Positions 33,617-42,648 are shown, counted from the first letter of the stretch. The stretch: 52,470 nucleotides of DNA from Clostridiales bacterium (GCA_013619125.1 JABXKS010000081.1:20189-72658); one strand, 5' to 3'. A program made the numbers and translations. The notes: generated from the letters alone by a model not told the origin.

Positions 33617-34603
33617 TTAGTATGCGATTAATCGTTTGATTTCTGAAACGATTTTCTTTGGTGTGATCATAAAATGGTGCTCCCCTTTTGGGAGGGGAAC
33701 GGGGATGTCGTATCCTGCCAATCGAGTTGGTGGGGCTTCCAGAGAAAGGAAGGCTTCTTCTGTAATCAAGCTGATCAATTCTGCGCCAGGACCAAAACTG
33801 GATACGGCTTCATGAACCACCAAAAACCGTCCGGTTTTTTTCACTGATTGAATGAGTGTATCTCGATCAATAGGAGAGATGGTGCGCAGATCGATCAGTT
33901 CGACGGATATTTCGGTATCCGCTAAAAGATCAATGGCTTTTTGTGCTTCGCGAACCATTGCACCCCACGCGACCAAAGTTAAATCGGACCCGGGTTGAAC
34001 AATCCTTGCTTTTCCAATTTCAACCGTATAGGATTCTTCGGGAACTTCTTGTTTGAAGGCGCGATAGATCCGCTTGGGTTCCATAAAAATCACGGGATCG
34101 GGGTCTCGAATTGCTGCAATCATCAAGCCCTTTGTATCATACGGAGTCGATGGGATGACGACCTTCAATCCGGGGATATGAGCGAATAAAGCTTCGATAC
34201 TCTCGGAATGATGTTCGAGGGCGCGAATGCCTCCGCCATATGGCATGCGAATGACCATCGACAATGGATATTTGCCACGAGTTCGATTTCGATAGCGCGC
34301 GGCATGCGCGACGATCTCATTGAAAGCGGGTAATACAAATCCAGAGAACTGGATTTCGACCACCGGTTTTAGTCCATAAATTGCCATACCAATGGCGGAA
34401 CCAACAATTCCAGCCTCGGCTAAGGGCGTATCAAAGCATCTTTTCTTTCCATATTTTTCTTGTAGTCCTTTGGTTGCTCGAAATACGCCGCCTTCGAAGC
34501 CGGCGTCTTCTCCATAAAGTACAACGCGAGGGTCGAGCTCCATCTCTTGGTCAAAAGCTTGAGTCAGAGCGCCAATATTATTCAGTAGAGCCACTTTATT
34601 CAC
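33617..34603 (-). CDS. 2-oxoacid dehydrogenase E1 component, beta subunit
   Basis: 328 aa, the normal length of PdhB-like proteins. Features: LYGEDAGFEGGVFRATKGL at residue 29, FDTPLAEAGIVGSAIGMA, HHSESIEALFAHIPGLKVV, and the C-terminal transketolase domain with VELIDLRTISPIDRDT and VVHEAVSSFGPGAEL. It pairs with the alpha subunit encoded upstream; the two genes overlap by eight bases. Together they bind thiamine diphosphate and decarboxylate the 2-oxoacid. Confidence 0.94.
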   Translation of the reverse strand: MNKVALLNNIGALTQAFDQEMELDPRVVLYGEDAGFEGGVFRATKGLQEKYGKKRCFDTPLAEAGIVGSAIGMAIYGLKPVVEIQFSGFVLPAFNEIVAHAARYRNRTRGKYPLSMVIRMPYGGGIRALEHHSESIEALFAHIPGLKVVIPSTPYDTKGLMIAAIRDPDPVIFMEPKRIYRAFKQEVPEESYTVEIGKARIVQPGSDLTLVAWGAMVREAQKAIDLLADTEISVELIDLRTISPIDRDTLIQSVKKTGRFLVVHEAVSSFGPGAELISLITEEAFLSLEAPPTRLAGYDIPVPLPKGEHHFMITPKKIVSEIKRLIAY

Positions 34604-35678
34604 CTCCTCCTAAAAATTGTTTTGCAGTTTCCAATTGTTTTTTCAGAGTGGGGGTCAGGGAATCGTAGGTATAGGAAAAAACTTCCTCAAGATCTGGCGA
34701 TTCGCTGCTCTCAACTTGTGAAAAAATAACGTTGATTTCTTCTTCAAAATCCTTATATAATTGTTGATCCTCTTCTTCGCTGAGTGCTTTTTTTGAAAGT
34801 AAATATCGCTTTAGTCGAAGAATGGGATCCTTTTCTTTCCATGCTTCCACCTCTTCGTCGCTTCTATAAATGCTGGGATCATCGGAGGTCGTGTGAGGTC
34901 CAAGACGATAGGTGACAGCTTCAATTAAAGTAGGGCCTTCTCCGGCACGGGCTCTCGCCACCGCTTCTTGGGTGGCAGCGACCATGGCAAATAGATCATT
35001 GCCATCGACTTGAATCCCCGGGATTCCATAAGCGACTGCCTTTTGAGCAAGAGTTTCTGACCGTGTCTGATCTCTTCTGGACACTGAAATTGCGAATTGA
35101 TTGTTTTGGATGACAAAGATGACTGGGGCTTGAAAGACACCTGCAAAGTTCAAGGCTTCATGGAACTCACCCTGGCTGGTTCCTCCGTCTCCACAAAAGG
35201 CAAGTACCACTTCATCCTTTTCTTCATAACGAATGGCCATGCCCAACCCAACGGCATGGGTGAATTGGGAGGCGATGGGAACTGAAATGGGGAGCATGCG
35301 GACAGAAGCTGGCAATAGAGAGCCGGCTTCGTTGCCATACCAATATAAGAATAGTTTTTCCAATGGAGCGCCTTTATGGAGCCAGGCAGCCAATTCTCGA
35401 AAAGCAGGTACCAACCAATCGCGTTCTTCTGTAGCAACAACAGCGCCAAGGCTGGCAGCTTCTTGTCCTATGCTGGGTGCATAGGTGAGCATTCGTCCTT
35501 GCCTTTGGTATTGGAGCGCTTTTTGATCAGCAACACGAGCAAAAACCATCGTTTCATACCATTTTCGAATGGTTTCAAGTTCTATTTTTGGCATTAGATT
35601 CGGTTTCGTCACCTTTCCTTCCGGAGAAAGGATTTCGAGTCTTTTTTTCTTTAATGGATCATAGGTTTTGCTTAGCAT
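34596..35678 (-). CDS. 2-oxoacid (probably pyruvate) dehydrogenase E1 component, alpha subunit
   Basis: 360 aa. The thiamine diphosphate motif GDGGTSQGEFHEALNFAG (about 168-185) continues to FVIQNNQFAIS, with the substrate-channel block QYQRQGRMLTYAPSIGQEAA and the phosphorylation-loop-like TYRLGPHTTSDDPSIYR. The Y-R-x-G-x-H-T-T-S-D-D-P text and the overall length fit Bacillus-type PdhA, with the branched-chain enzyme as the alternative. First gene of the operon; a promoter lies on the - strand at about 35712-35739. The last residues overlap the beta-subunit start. Confidence 0.92.
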   Translation of the reverse strand: MLSKTYDPLKKKRLEILSPEGKVTKPNLMPKIELETIRKWYETMVFARVADQKALQYQRQGRMLTYAPSIGQEAASLGAVVATEERDWLVPAFRELAAWLHKGAPLEKLFLYWYGNEAGSLLPASVRMLPISVPIASQFTHAVGLGMAIRYEEKDEVVLAFCGDGGTSQGEFHEALNFAGVFQAPVIFVIQNNQFAISVSRRDQTRSETLAQKAVAYGIPGIQVDGNDLFAMVAATQEAVARARAGEGPTLIEAVTYRLGPHTTSDDPSIYRSDEEVEAWKEKDPILRLKRYLLSKKALSEEEDQQLYKDFEEEINVIFSQVESSESPDLEEVFSYTYDSLTPTLKKQLETAKQFLGGGE

Positions 35679-35711
35679 GGATTCCTCCTTTTTTTACTAC
35701 TTGTCGTATTT

Positions 35712-35739
35712 CATATATATCCATTATTCACTTAATCAA
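35712..35739 (-). promoter_or_regulatory. Possible promoter of the 2-oxoacid dehydrogenase operon
   Basis: On the - strand TTGATT (35739-35734) and TATATG (35717-35712) with a 16-bp spacer, 34 bases before the E1alpha start. Confidence 0.45.
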
Positions 35740-35798
35740 GCAAACCCCCACGGGGTATTTAAATGTGAAATGAAAGAGGGCAAATTGATCGGGATGGA

Positions 35799-35826
35799 TT
35801 GCACTTTTGAGGGTTTCCGTTATAAT
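35799..35826 (+). promoter_or_regulatory. Promoter of the yybS-gdpP-rplI-dnaB operon
   Basis: TTGCAC (35799-35804) and a perfect TATAAT (35821-35826), 16-bp spacer, 51 bp before the yybS start. Confidence 0.7.
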
Positions 35827-35876
35827 AGAAGAGTATATGTTGGGAAGAACTGCTTAGAATTGAGAGGGGTTAGGGA

Positions 35877-36830
35877 ATGGAAAATCAAAATCGATCAAGA
35901 ATGATGACCGAAGGCGCCATGATGGTTGGGCTTGCTGCGGTTCTTGGATATTTGGGACAGATGTTATTTACACCATTGTTATTTTTATATCCATTGCCAT
36001 TTTTGGTCTTGGGATTTCGCCAGGGAGTGAAAACGACAGTCATTGCAGTTTTGGCGAGTCTAGGCGTTTGTTCGCTTCTGTTTATGCCGATTGCGGCGTT
36101 GTCCATGACCATGAGTCTGGGACTTCCTGCGATTGCAATCGTTTGGGGAATTCATAGAGCCAGAAGTTTTGGCGAGATCGTTATTATGGGGGGGCTTGCA
36201 GCCTTAGTTGGTTTTGCCGGAGCAGCTGTTCTTTTTCAATTGGTTAGCGGAATGGATATGGTGGAGTATGTGCGCGTTCTCACCGATGAGATGCAAACGG
36301 TGATAGAAACGACGGTAGCTGCTCAAGCTAATTTGGATGCGGCTCAAGCGGAGACGATGATTGCACAGTTTACAGCAATGATCGCAATGGTGAAGCGAAC
36401 TTTGCCAGCAAGCTTATTGATTACATCCATGCTGATCGCATATATCAATATGCGATTGATGGTTGTGGTTTTAAAACGAATTAAAATGCCGGTGCCTGAA
36501 GCGCCTAGGCTAAAGTTATTCGTCTTGCCGCGGGGCATAGTGTTTGGGATACTTGGCATGTATGTGGCGGCGTTATTCTTAGAATATAGACACTTTTTTG
36601 AGCCTGGAATCCTGACACAAAATATCATGATTTTGGGAATGTCAGCGTTTTTGGTGCAAGGGTGGGCTGTTGTGGCGTATCTGATAGAGCAACGGACAAA
36701 AAATAAAACTGTGATTGTTCTGATTTTTGTTATGAGTTTGATGTTTGCAATCGTTCAGTATGCGGTGTTAATGCTGGGAATGATGGATCGATTCTTAAAT
36801 TTCCGCCGATTGCCAGGTTCAGGACGCTAA
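35877..36830 (+). CDS. YybS-like membrane protein (DUF2232)
   Basis: 317 aa, about eight helices, the DUF2232 layout: MMTEGAMMVGLAAVLGYLG at the N-terminus, FLVLGFRQGVKTTVIAVLAS, and helices near the C-terminus (YVAALFLEYRHFFEPG, ILGMSAFLVQGWAVVAYLIE). In Bacillus and Clostridia this gene precedes gdpP, rplI and dnaB/dnaC, the order seen here. A transport role similar to ECF S components has been suggested for related proteins; it is not proven. GAGAGGGGTTAGGGA precedes the ATG. Confidence 0.88.
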   Translation: MENQNRSRMMTEGAMMVGLAAVLGYLGQMLFTPLLFLYPLPFLVLGFRQGVKTTVIAVLASLGVCSLLFMPIAALSMTMSLGLPAIAIVWGIHRARSFGEIVIMGGLAALVGFAGAAVLFQLVSGMDMVEYVRVLTDEMQTVIETTVAAQANLDAAQAETMIAQFTAMIAMVKRTLPASLLITSMLIAYINMRLMVVVLKRIKMPVPEAPRLKLFVLPRGIVFGILGMYVAALFLEYRHFFEPGILTQNIMILGMSAFLVQGWAVVAYLIEQRTKNKTVIVLIFVMSLMFAIVQYAVLMLGMMDRFLNFRRLPGSGR

Positions 36831-36840
36831 GGAGACAGAT

Positions 36841-38889
36841 ATGAAATTGAAACGTTGGATGCGTATCATCAAAAAGAATCGAAAAAATCGTTTGGAAAAA
36901 GAAGAAAAAAAGATTCAGCGCGTTGTGAAAAAGGCGTGGTTTGAACAGCGACAGCTTTTAATTGGTGTTGGTTTGTTGGCTTGTGTGGTGGCGATTATTG
37001 ATCTAACGCTGGGACTATTGCTTGGGTTTCTATTTTTCTATGGATTTTCCTATTATTTGATTCGGAAAAATGGAAACAAGCATCAATGGATGCGGCTCGA
37101 GGAGGGCATGGCCGGGGAAATGGACCTTGTGACAAGGGATCTGATCTTTAATCTTCCGATACCCTTTTCTCTTGTATCAGAGAATGGTTCCATCCTCTGG
37201 TATAATGAAGTATTCCAGACAACCATGGAGAGCCAGGAGTGGATTGGCGAGAGTATGGGCCGGATCATTCCCAATTTTTCTTTTTCTCTATTTGATAAGG
37301 AAACGGTTATGGTTTCTTTGGGTGAGCAAACGTATCAGGTATTGTGCAACGTGATTGAACCCAAAGATGAGAAGAGCTCACGTCTCGCGATGCTGTATTG
37401 GATCAGTCGAACGGAGCTAACGGGTCTTAAGGAACGTTTGGAGATGAGTCAGCCATGCATTGCCATGATTCAGATCGATAATTATGAAGAATTGGGATCC
37501 CTCGGAGAAGAGTTTAAGATGTCTGAGATTGATGCGGCTGTTCATCGAATTTTGGATGGATATGCGGTACGTACGAGCGCGGCTCTGCGGGAATATGACG
37601 CCGGCAAGTATATGATGGTGTTGAATTATCGCCAATTGAATTGGTTGGTGGATCGTAAATTTGAGCTCTTGGATGAGATTCGAGAGATTGATGTCGGTAA
37701 TTCGATGCCGGTAACCCTCAGTATGGGGATTGGAGCGGGAAACGATTCATTTACGAAGGTGTATGAATTTGCGGGAGTTGCCATGGAAATTGCCTTGGGA
37801 AGAGGCGGGGATCAAGCCGTTGTGAAACAGGCGGATACCTTGAATTTTTATGGAGGAAAATCGAAGACCCTGGAGAAACGAAATCGTGTCAAGGCGCGGG
37901 TGATCGCCCATGCCTTAAAAGAATTGGTTGCGGAAAGTGAACGCGTCTTTGTTATGGGGCATAAGGTGCCGGATATGGATTCCTTGGGTGCGGCAGTGGG
38001 TTTCTTGGCCATCGCGCAAAACCTAGATAAAAAAGGATATATTGTTTTTAATGAGAGCAATCCCTCCGTTGACAATATGATGCGAAGATTGCGGGAGGAA
38101 GACGAGGAATATAGTACAAACTTTTTGACTCCTGCGCAAGCGGAGGAACTTTTTCAGCCCAACGATCTTTTAGTCATCGTCGACAATCACCGTCCGGAGT
38201 CGGCGGAAGCGCCGAAACTGATTCTGAAGGCGAAAAAAATGATTCTGTTTGATCATCATCGCCGAACGGCATCCTTTATTGAGCCGGTGACATTGATGTA
38301 TATGGAACCCTATGCGTCTTCAACTTGCGAATTGATCGCAGAGGTCATCAGTTATATGGGGGACGCTATGAAGCTCTTGCCTTATGAGGCAGACGCTTTA
38401 TTGGCTGGAATTACAGTGGATACGAAGAACTTCACCTATAAAACCGGGGTGAGAACCTTTGAGGCAGCATCTTATTTGAAACGTGCGGGCGCCGATACCA
38501 TGGAGGTTCGAAAGTTTTTCAAGGATGATTTGTCGATTTTGATTCAAAAAGCTTCTGTAATGAAAGAAACGGAAATCTACAAGACCTGTTTTGCCTTGTC
38601 TCAATTTGATCAGGATTCGGATATTTCTATTCTGGTGGCGGCGCAATCGGCGGATGAATTATTGAAAGTCCGCGGTGTTCGGGCCTCCTTCGTTGTTACC
38701 AACTACGGAGGGCGGATTCATATCTCCGGCCGATCGATGGATGAAATCAATGTGCAAATGATTATGGAGAAATTAGGGGGAGGCGGTCATATGAATTCAG
38801 CTGCAACCCAAATCGATACCAGCCTTGCCTTGGCGAAGAATATGCTAAAGCAGGCGATCGATGAATATATTGAAGAGGAGAAGGAATAA
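36841..38889 (+). CDS. gdpP: Cyclic-di-AMP phosphodiesterase GdpP (DHH family)
   Basis: 682 aa, close to Bacillus GdpP. Two N-terminal helices (about 38-73), a PAS-like sensory domain (about 90-175), a degenerate GGDEF domain (about 180-320, with YDAGKYMMVL in place of GGDEF), then the DHH domain (MGHKVPDMDSLGAA near residue 375, VDNHRPES, LFDHHRRTA) and DHHA1 with GGGGHMNSAATQI near the end. It hydrolyses c-di-AMP to pApA and so tunes potassium and cell-wall homeostasis. It starts ten bases after yybS and is separated by one base from rplI. Confidence 0.96.
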   Translation: MKLKRWMRIIKKNRKNRLEKEEKKIQRVVKKAWFEQRQLLIGVGLLACVVAIIDLTLGLLLGFLFFYGFSYYLIRKNGNKHQWMRLEEGMAGEMDLVTRDLIFNLPIPFSLVSENGSILWYNEVFQTTMESQEWIGESMGRIIPNFSFSLFDKETVMVSLGEQTYQVLCNVIEPKDEKSSRLAMLYWISRTELTGLKERLEMSQPCIAMIQIDNYEELGSLGEEFKMSEIDAAVHRILDGYAVRTSAALREYDAGKYMMVLNYRQLNWLVDRKFELLDEIREIDVGNSMPVTLSMGIGAGNDSFTKVYEFAGVAMEIALGRGGDQAVVKQADTLNFYGGKSKTLEKRNRVKARVIAHALKELVAESERVFVMGHKVPDMDSLGAAVGFLAIAQNLDKKGYIVFNESNPSVDNMMRRLREEDEEYSTNFLTPAQAEELFQPNDLLVIVDNHRPESAEAPKLILKAKKMILFDHHRRTASFIEPVTLMYMEPYASSTCELIAEVISYMGDAMKLLPYEADALLAGITVDTKNFTYKTGVRTFEAASYLKRAGADTMEVRKFFKDDLSILIQKASVMKETEIYKTCFALSQFDQDSDISILVAAQSADELLKVRGVRASFVVTNYGGRIHISGRSMDEINVQMIMEKLGGGGHMNSAATQIDTSLALAKNMLKQAIDEYIEEEKE

Positions 38890-38890
38890 G

Positions 38891-39340
38891 ATGAAGGTAG
38901 TATTATTGAAAGATGTAAAAGACATTGGAAACAAAGGTGACGTGATCAACGCGAAGGAAGGCTATGCGCGCAACTACTTGCTACCTAAGGGGTATGCGGC
39001 GGAAGCGACGAGCGGAAAGCTAAAAGAAGTGGAAGAGCGAAATCGTGGAAAAGTAATTCGTGCCGAGGAAATCTTGGAGGAAGCGCGTAAAGTCAAGGAA
39101 GCCATTGAAAATGAGAAAATTGTAATCAAGAGCAAATCAGGTTCTGGAAGCAAATTATTTGGATCCATCACCATTAAAGAGATTGCTCAAGTTTTAACTT
39201 CCAAGGGATATGAGATCGACCGCAAGAAGATGAAGTTAAAGGGTGGAAAGATCAACATGTTGGGACGATTCCCAGTTGAGATTAAATTGCATCCGAAGGT
39301 GAAGGCAGAAATTACGATAGAAGTTGTTGATCAAGACTAG
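38891..39340 (+). CDS. rplI: 50S ribosomal protein L9
   Basis: 149 aa from the ATG at 38891, one base after the gdpP stop, with GGAGAAGGAAT upstream. The N-terminal L9 signature MKVVLLKDVKDIGNKGDVIN and GYARNYLLPKGYA is followed by the long connecting helix and the C-terminal domain with KLFGSITIKEIAQVL. It binds 23S rRNA near the L1 stalk and helps limit frameshifting. Middle gene of the conserved gdpP-rplI-dnaB order. Confidence 0.97.
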   Translation: MKVVLLKDVKDIGNKGDVINAKEGYARNYLLPKGYAAEATSGKLKEVEERNRGKVIRAEEILEEARKVKEAIENEKIVIKSKSGSGSKLFGSITIKEIAQVLTSKGYEIDRKKMKLKGGKINMLGRFPVEIKLHPKVKAEITIEVVDQD

Positions 39341-39355
39341 ATAAGGAGAACCGTG

Positions 39356-40681
39356 ATGGAAGAACTATTCAGCAAGATTCCACCGCATAATATAGAAGCG
39401 GAACAATCGGCCTTGGCAGCCATGCTTTTGGATCGAGACGCGATTGTGACGGCTTCAGAAATTCTTCATCCGGAAGATTTTTACCGTAAGGGGAATGAAT
39501 TGGTTTTTGAAGCGATGATGGAGCTGTACAACACCAATGAACCTGTCGATTTGATTACCCTTTCCGAGGTACTGAAGAAAAAGGATATGCTGGAAGCCAT
39601 TGGCGGAGAAGCGTATTTGATCGGAATTACCGATGCCTTGGCAACAACGGCGAATATTCGTACTTATTGTGAAATCATTGAAGAGAAAGCAGTCTTGCGT
39701 CGTTTGATAAAAACTTCCAATGAGATTATGGCGGAGAGTTATCGGGATCAGCGCAAGGTAACCGATATTTTGGCGCAGGCGGAAACTACGATTTTCCAAA
39801 TCGCGCAGAGTAAGAATACGGGTAGCATTACTTCTATGCGGGAGATCTTGTCGACAACTTTGGATCAGATAGAAGAGATGTCGAAAAATGCGGGTAAGTT
39901 GACGGGTATTACCACGGGATTCAATAGTCTGGATGCCAAGCTAAATGGCTTACAGCGTTCGGATTTGGTTTTGGTGGCGGCACGTCCTGCCATGGGAAAA
40001 TCGGCACTGGCCATGAACTTTGCAGAAAATGCGGCGATTCATGCCGATGCGACGGTTGTTGTTTTTTCTCTGGAGATGGCAAAAGAGCAGCTGGCGCAGC
40101 GGATGCTGGCCTCTATGTCAAACATTGAATTGACCCGAATACGATCCGGTGACTTGGATAATGAAGCCTGGGCGATGTTGATTGCAGCCATGCAAAAACT
40201 GGCGGAGAAGAAGATCTTTATCGATGACACTCCTGGCGTGACTCTTAATGATATTCGAGCAAAATGCCGACGGATGAAAGCAGAACGGGGACTCGACATG
40301 ATTGTGATTGACTACCTGCAATTGATGGCTTCGGATGGAAAAACCGAAAATCGTCAACAGGAGGTATCACAGATCTCGCGGGGCTTGAAATTGATGGCCC
40401 GGGAGTTGGATTGTCCAGTAGTAACTTTGTCTCAATTGTCTCGTGCTCCAGAGCAGCGGGCGGATCATCGACCGATTATGTCGGATTTACGTGAATCTGG
40501 CGCCATCGAGCAGGATGCCGATGTGGTAATTATGTTGTATCGGGATGACTATTATGATGAAGAGTCTGAGGATCAAGGTTTGGCAGAAATTATTATCACC
40601 AAGCAGAGAAACGGTCCAACGGGAACTGTGAAATTGGCATTCCGTGGAGAATACACGAAATTTATGTCGATAGAATCATAA
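39356..40681 (+). CDS. dnaB: Replicative DNA helicase DnaB (DnaC in Bacillus naming)
   Basis: 441 aa. The ATG at 39356 lies seven bases after AAGGAG; an in-frame GTG three bases earlier is less well placed. N-terminal DnaB domain (IPPHNIEAEQSALAAMLLD, DFYRKGNELVFEAM) and the RecA-like motor with Walker A ARPAMGKSALAMN near residue 205, MIVIDYLQLMAS (Walker B) and QLSRAPEQRADHRPIMSDLR (sensor loop). It is the ring helicase that unwinds the replication fork. Last gene of the operon; no ordinary terminator follows, but a repeat region and a DnaA-box cluster do. Confidence 0.97.
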   Translation: MEELFSKIPPHNIEAEQSALAAMLLDRDAIVTASEILHPEDFYRKGNELVFEAMMELYNTNEPVDLITLSEVLKKKDMLEAIGGEAYLIGITDALATTANIRTYCEIIEEKAVLRRLIKTSNEIMAESYRDQRKVTDILAQAETTIFQIAQSKNTGSITSMREILSTTLDQIEEMSKNAGKLTGITTGFNSLDAKLNGLQRSDLVLVAARPAMGKSALAMNFAENAAIHADATVVVFSLEMAKEQLAQRMLASMSNIELTRIRSGDLDNEAWAMLIAAMQKLAEKKIFIDDTPGVTLNDIRAKCRRMKAERGLDMIVIDYLQLMASDGKTENRQQEVSQISRGLKLMARELDCPVVTLSQLSRAPEQRADHRPIMSDLRESGAIEQDADVVIMLYRDDYYDEESEDQGLAEIIITKQRNGPTGTVKLAFRGEYTKFMSIES

Positions 40682-40973
40682 AGCGATGAACGAGGGGAGG
40701 CGAAAATCTACATCCTCACGCAAAGAGAATGAATGTATTCATTCTCACTGCGCGAGGGGGAGATCATGCTTTCCCTTTTTGGGGGAAAGCAATCAGCCAC
40801 CTCCCCTCGTTCTGGAGAAGGAGCAAGCAACTTCCCGAAGGGAATTATGGGGCGTACAGCGAATTCTCCTTTTTGGGGGAAAGCAATCAGCCACCTCCCC
40901 TCGTTCTGGAGAAGGAGCAGACAGATTTTCACAAAATGAGCCATAAACACGAAGAATAAGGCGGCACAGGCTC
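40682..40973. repeat. Complex intergenic repeat region (REP/MITE-like) after dnaB
   Basis: Non-coding region with several nested symmetries. A 52-bp exact direct repeat occurs at 40774-40825 and 40868-40919 (period 94). GAACGAGGGGAGG (40689-40701) is the exact reverse complement of CCTCCCCTCGTTC inside each copy. A long hairpin at 40714-40757 pairs CCTCACGCA and GAGAATGAA with TTCATTCTC and TGCGCGAGG. TGCTTTCCC pairs with GGGAAAGCA at the start of the first copy. Open frames here are shadows of the repeats. It looks like a dispersed repeat family of the genome. Confidence 0.7.
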
Positions 40974-40980
40974 TCATCAT

Positions 40981-41112
40981 TGTGGAAAAGGGGATGAACT
41001 GTGGATGGAGTAGGGGCATTATTCAGGTTTTGGGGATAATCCACAAGATATTCACAGAACGCCTGTGCATAAGTCTGTGGATACTGTGGATAATGTGGGA
41101 AAACCGTCCACA
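40981..41112. promoter_or_regulatory. Cluster of DnaA boxes
   Basis: Consensus TTATNCACA (reverse TGTGNATAA). Perfect: TGTGGATAA 41085-41093 and TGTGCATAA 41064-41072. One mismatch: TGTGGATAC 41076-41084, TAATCCACA 41037-41045, ATATTCACA 41048-41056, TGTGGAAAA 40981-40989. Two mismatches: TGTGGATGG 41000-41008, TGTGGGAAA 41094-41102. Three boxes touch end to end. This density strongly suggests a DnaA-binding region. Confidence 0.8.
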
Positions 41113-41243
41113 ATATCTTGTGTTAAGCGAATGTCAATCGCTGAATCTAGGGATTTTCAAAAGTTTCAAACAATGATTGCAAAGAAATATTGAATATAAT
41201 CCGTATGATTTTGACGATTCTTTGTAAAAGGTACGGATTTCCA

Positions 41244-41272
41244 TTGCATCGAGCAACACTTTCTGGTAGAAT
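41244..41272 (+). promoter_or_regulatory. Promoter of purA
   Basis: TTGCAT (41244-41249) and TAGAAT (41267-41272) with a 17-bp spacer, about 50 bp before the purA start. The stretch 41113-41243 between DnaA cluster and promoter is AT-rich and holds no gene. Confidence 0.65.
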
Positions 41273-41322
41273 AAGCACGGTCGAGAGACCCATAAATTAT
41301 AGAGAAATGTGAGGTATGAATC

Positions 41323-42609
41323 ATGTCAACCTATACAGTACTTGGCGCCCAATGGGGTGATGAAGGAAAAGGAAAAATTACGGACTATTTGGCGGAAAAA
41401 GCAGATTTAGTGGTTCGCTATCAAGGTGGAAACAACGCGGGTCATACAGTAGTGATCGGTGAAAATACCTACAAATTGCATTTGATTCCGTCCGGAATCT
41501 TCTATTCTGACAAACTGGCAGTGATTGCCAACGGTGTTGTGGTCAATCCATTTGCATTGTTGGAAGAGATTCAATACTTGAGTGATAAGGGCATAACAAC
41601 AGATAATCTACGCATCAGCGATCGTGCACATATCATTCTACCAACGCATCTGAAATTGGATGCCTTGAAAGAAGAGAAACGCGGAAAAGCGAAGATCGGT
41701 ACAACCATTAAGGGGATCGGTCCAGCGTATGTGGATAAGATGGAACGAAGCGGTTTGCGATTTGCAGATATCTTCTATCCGGAAGTATTTGAAAAAATCC
41801 TTCGCAAGAACATTGAAGACAAAAATGAATTGATCGAGATCTTCTACGGAGAGGAACCTTTCGATGTGGATCAAACAGTTAAAGAAGTAATGGCTGCCTT
41901 GGAAACATTGAAGCCTTACGTTGTGGATACAGTTGAGCTTTTGCAGGAAGCCAATCAAGCGGACAAGAAGATCTTATTGGAAGGGGCGCAAGGCACCCTT
42001 TTAGATATCGATTTTGGTACCTATCCCTATGTAACGAGTTCGCATCCGACAACCGGTGGTGTATCGATTGGAACAGGTCTGTCGCCATTTGATCTGGATG
42101 GAGCCATTGGTGTGGTGAAAGCTTATTTAACACGAGTCGGCAAGGGACCTTTCCCGACAGAATTGGAAAATGAGACTGGCGAATGGATTCGAGAAAAGGG
42201 ATTTGAGTTCGGAACCACAACAGGCCGCCCGCGACGTTGCGGTTGGTTGGATACCGTGATGCTTCGCTATACAGCACAGATCAATGGATTGACTTCCTTG
42301 GTCGTAACCAAGCTGGATACCTTGGGTGGATTGGAAGAATTGGAAATCTGCTCCGGTTATAAACTAAACGGGAAGCTTGTTAAAACCTTTCCGGCATCGT
42401 TGCAAACTTTGGCGCTTTGCGAGCCTGTTTATGAAACACATCCAGGCTGGAGTGTCGAGAGCATGCAGGGAATTAAAACCTATGAAGATCTGCCTGAAAC
42501 GGCGAAAAAATACCTGGCACGGATTGAGGAATTAACTGGGGTATCGGTGGATATGTTCTCCATTGGACCGAAGCGATCCGAAACCATCATGAGAAAAGAA
42601 ATCTTTTAA
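41323..42609 (+). CDS. purA: Adenylosuccinate synthase
   Basis: 428 aa, standard length. It joins IMP and aspartate using GTP in AMP synthesis. Signature blocks: LGAQWGDEGKGKITDYLAE (catalytic Asp and P-loop), QGGNNAGHTVV with the catalytic His, GTTIKGIGPAYVDK, LLEGAQGTLLDIDFGTYPYV, TSSHPTTGGVSIGTGL, and TTTGRPRRCGWLDTVML. The start has GAGGTATGAATC upstream. The position after dnaB matches Firmicute gene order. A terminator follows. Confidence 0.98.
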   Translation: MSTYTVLGAQWGDEGKGKITDYLAEKADLVVRYQGGNNAGHTVVIGENTYKLHLIPSGIFYSDKLAVIANGVVVNPFALLEEIQYLSDKGITTDNLRISDRAHIILPTHLKLDALKEEKRGKAKIGTTIKGIGPAYVDKMERSGLRFADIFYPEVFEKILRKNIEDKNELIEIFYGEEPFDVDQTVKEVMAALETLKPYVVDTVELLQEANQADKKILLEGAQGTLLDIDFGTYPYVTSSHPTTGGVSIGTGLSPFDLDGAIGVVKAYLTRVGKGPFPTELENETGEWIREKGFEFGTTTGRPRRCGWLDTVMLRYTAQINGLTSLVVTKLDTLGGLEELEICSGYKLNGKLVKTFPASLQTLALCEPVYETHPGWSVESMQGIKTYEDLPETAKKYLARIEELTGVSVDMFSIGPKRSETIMRKEIF

Positions 42610-42620
42610 GAATAAACAAA

Positions 42621-42648
42621 AACTGGATGGAGACATCCAGTTTTTTTA
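42621..42648 (+). terminator. Terminator of purA
   Basis: AACTGGATG (42621-42629), loop GAGA, CATCCAGTT (42634-42642), then T7. Confidence 0.92.

Noticed and set aside
40686-41019. Several open frames of 70-100 codons in the repeat region
   Set aside because: They run through direct and inverted repeats in all frames, lack ribosome binding sites, and their products are repeats of the same low-complexity text.
40981-41112. Calling the DnaA-box cluster oriC
   Set aside because: dnaA, dnaN and rpmH are not in the window, genes to the left read towards the cluster, and no strand switch occurs there. DnaA binding is supported, origin function is not.
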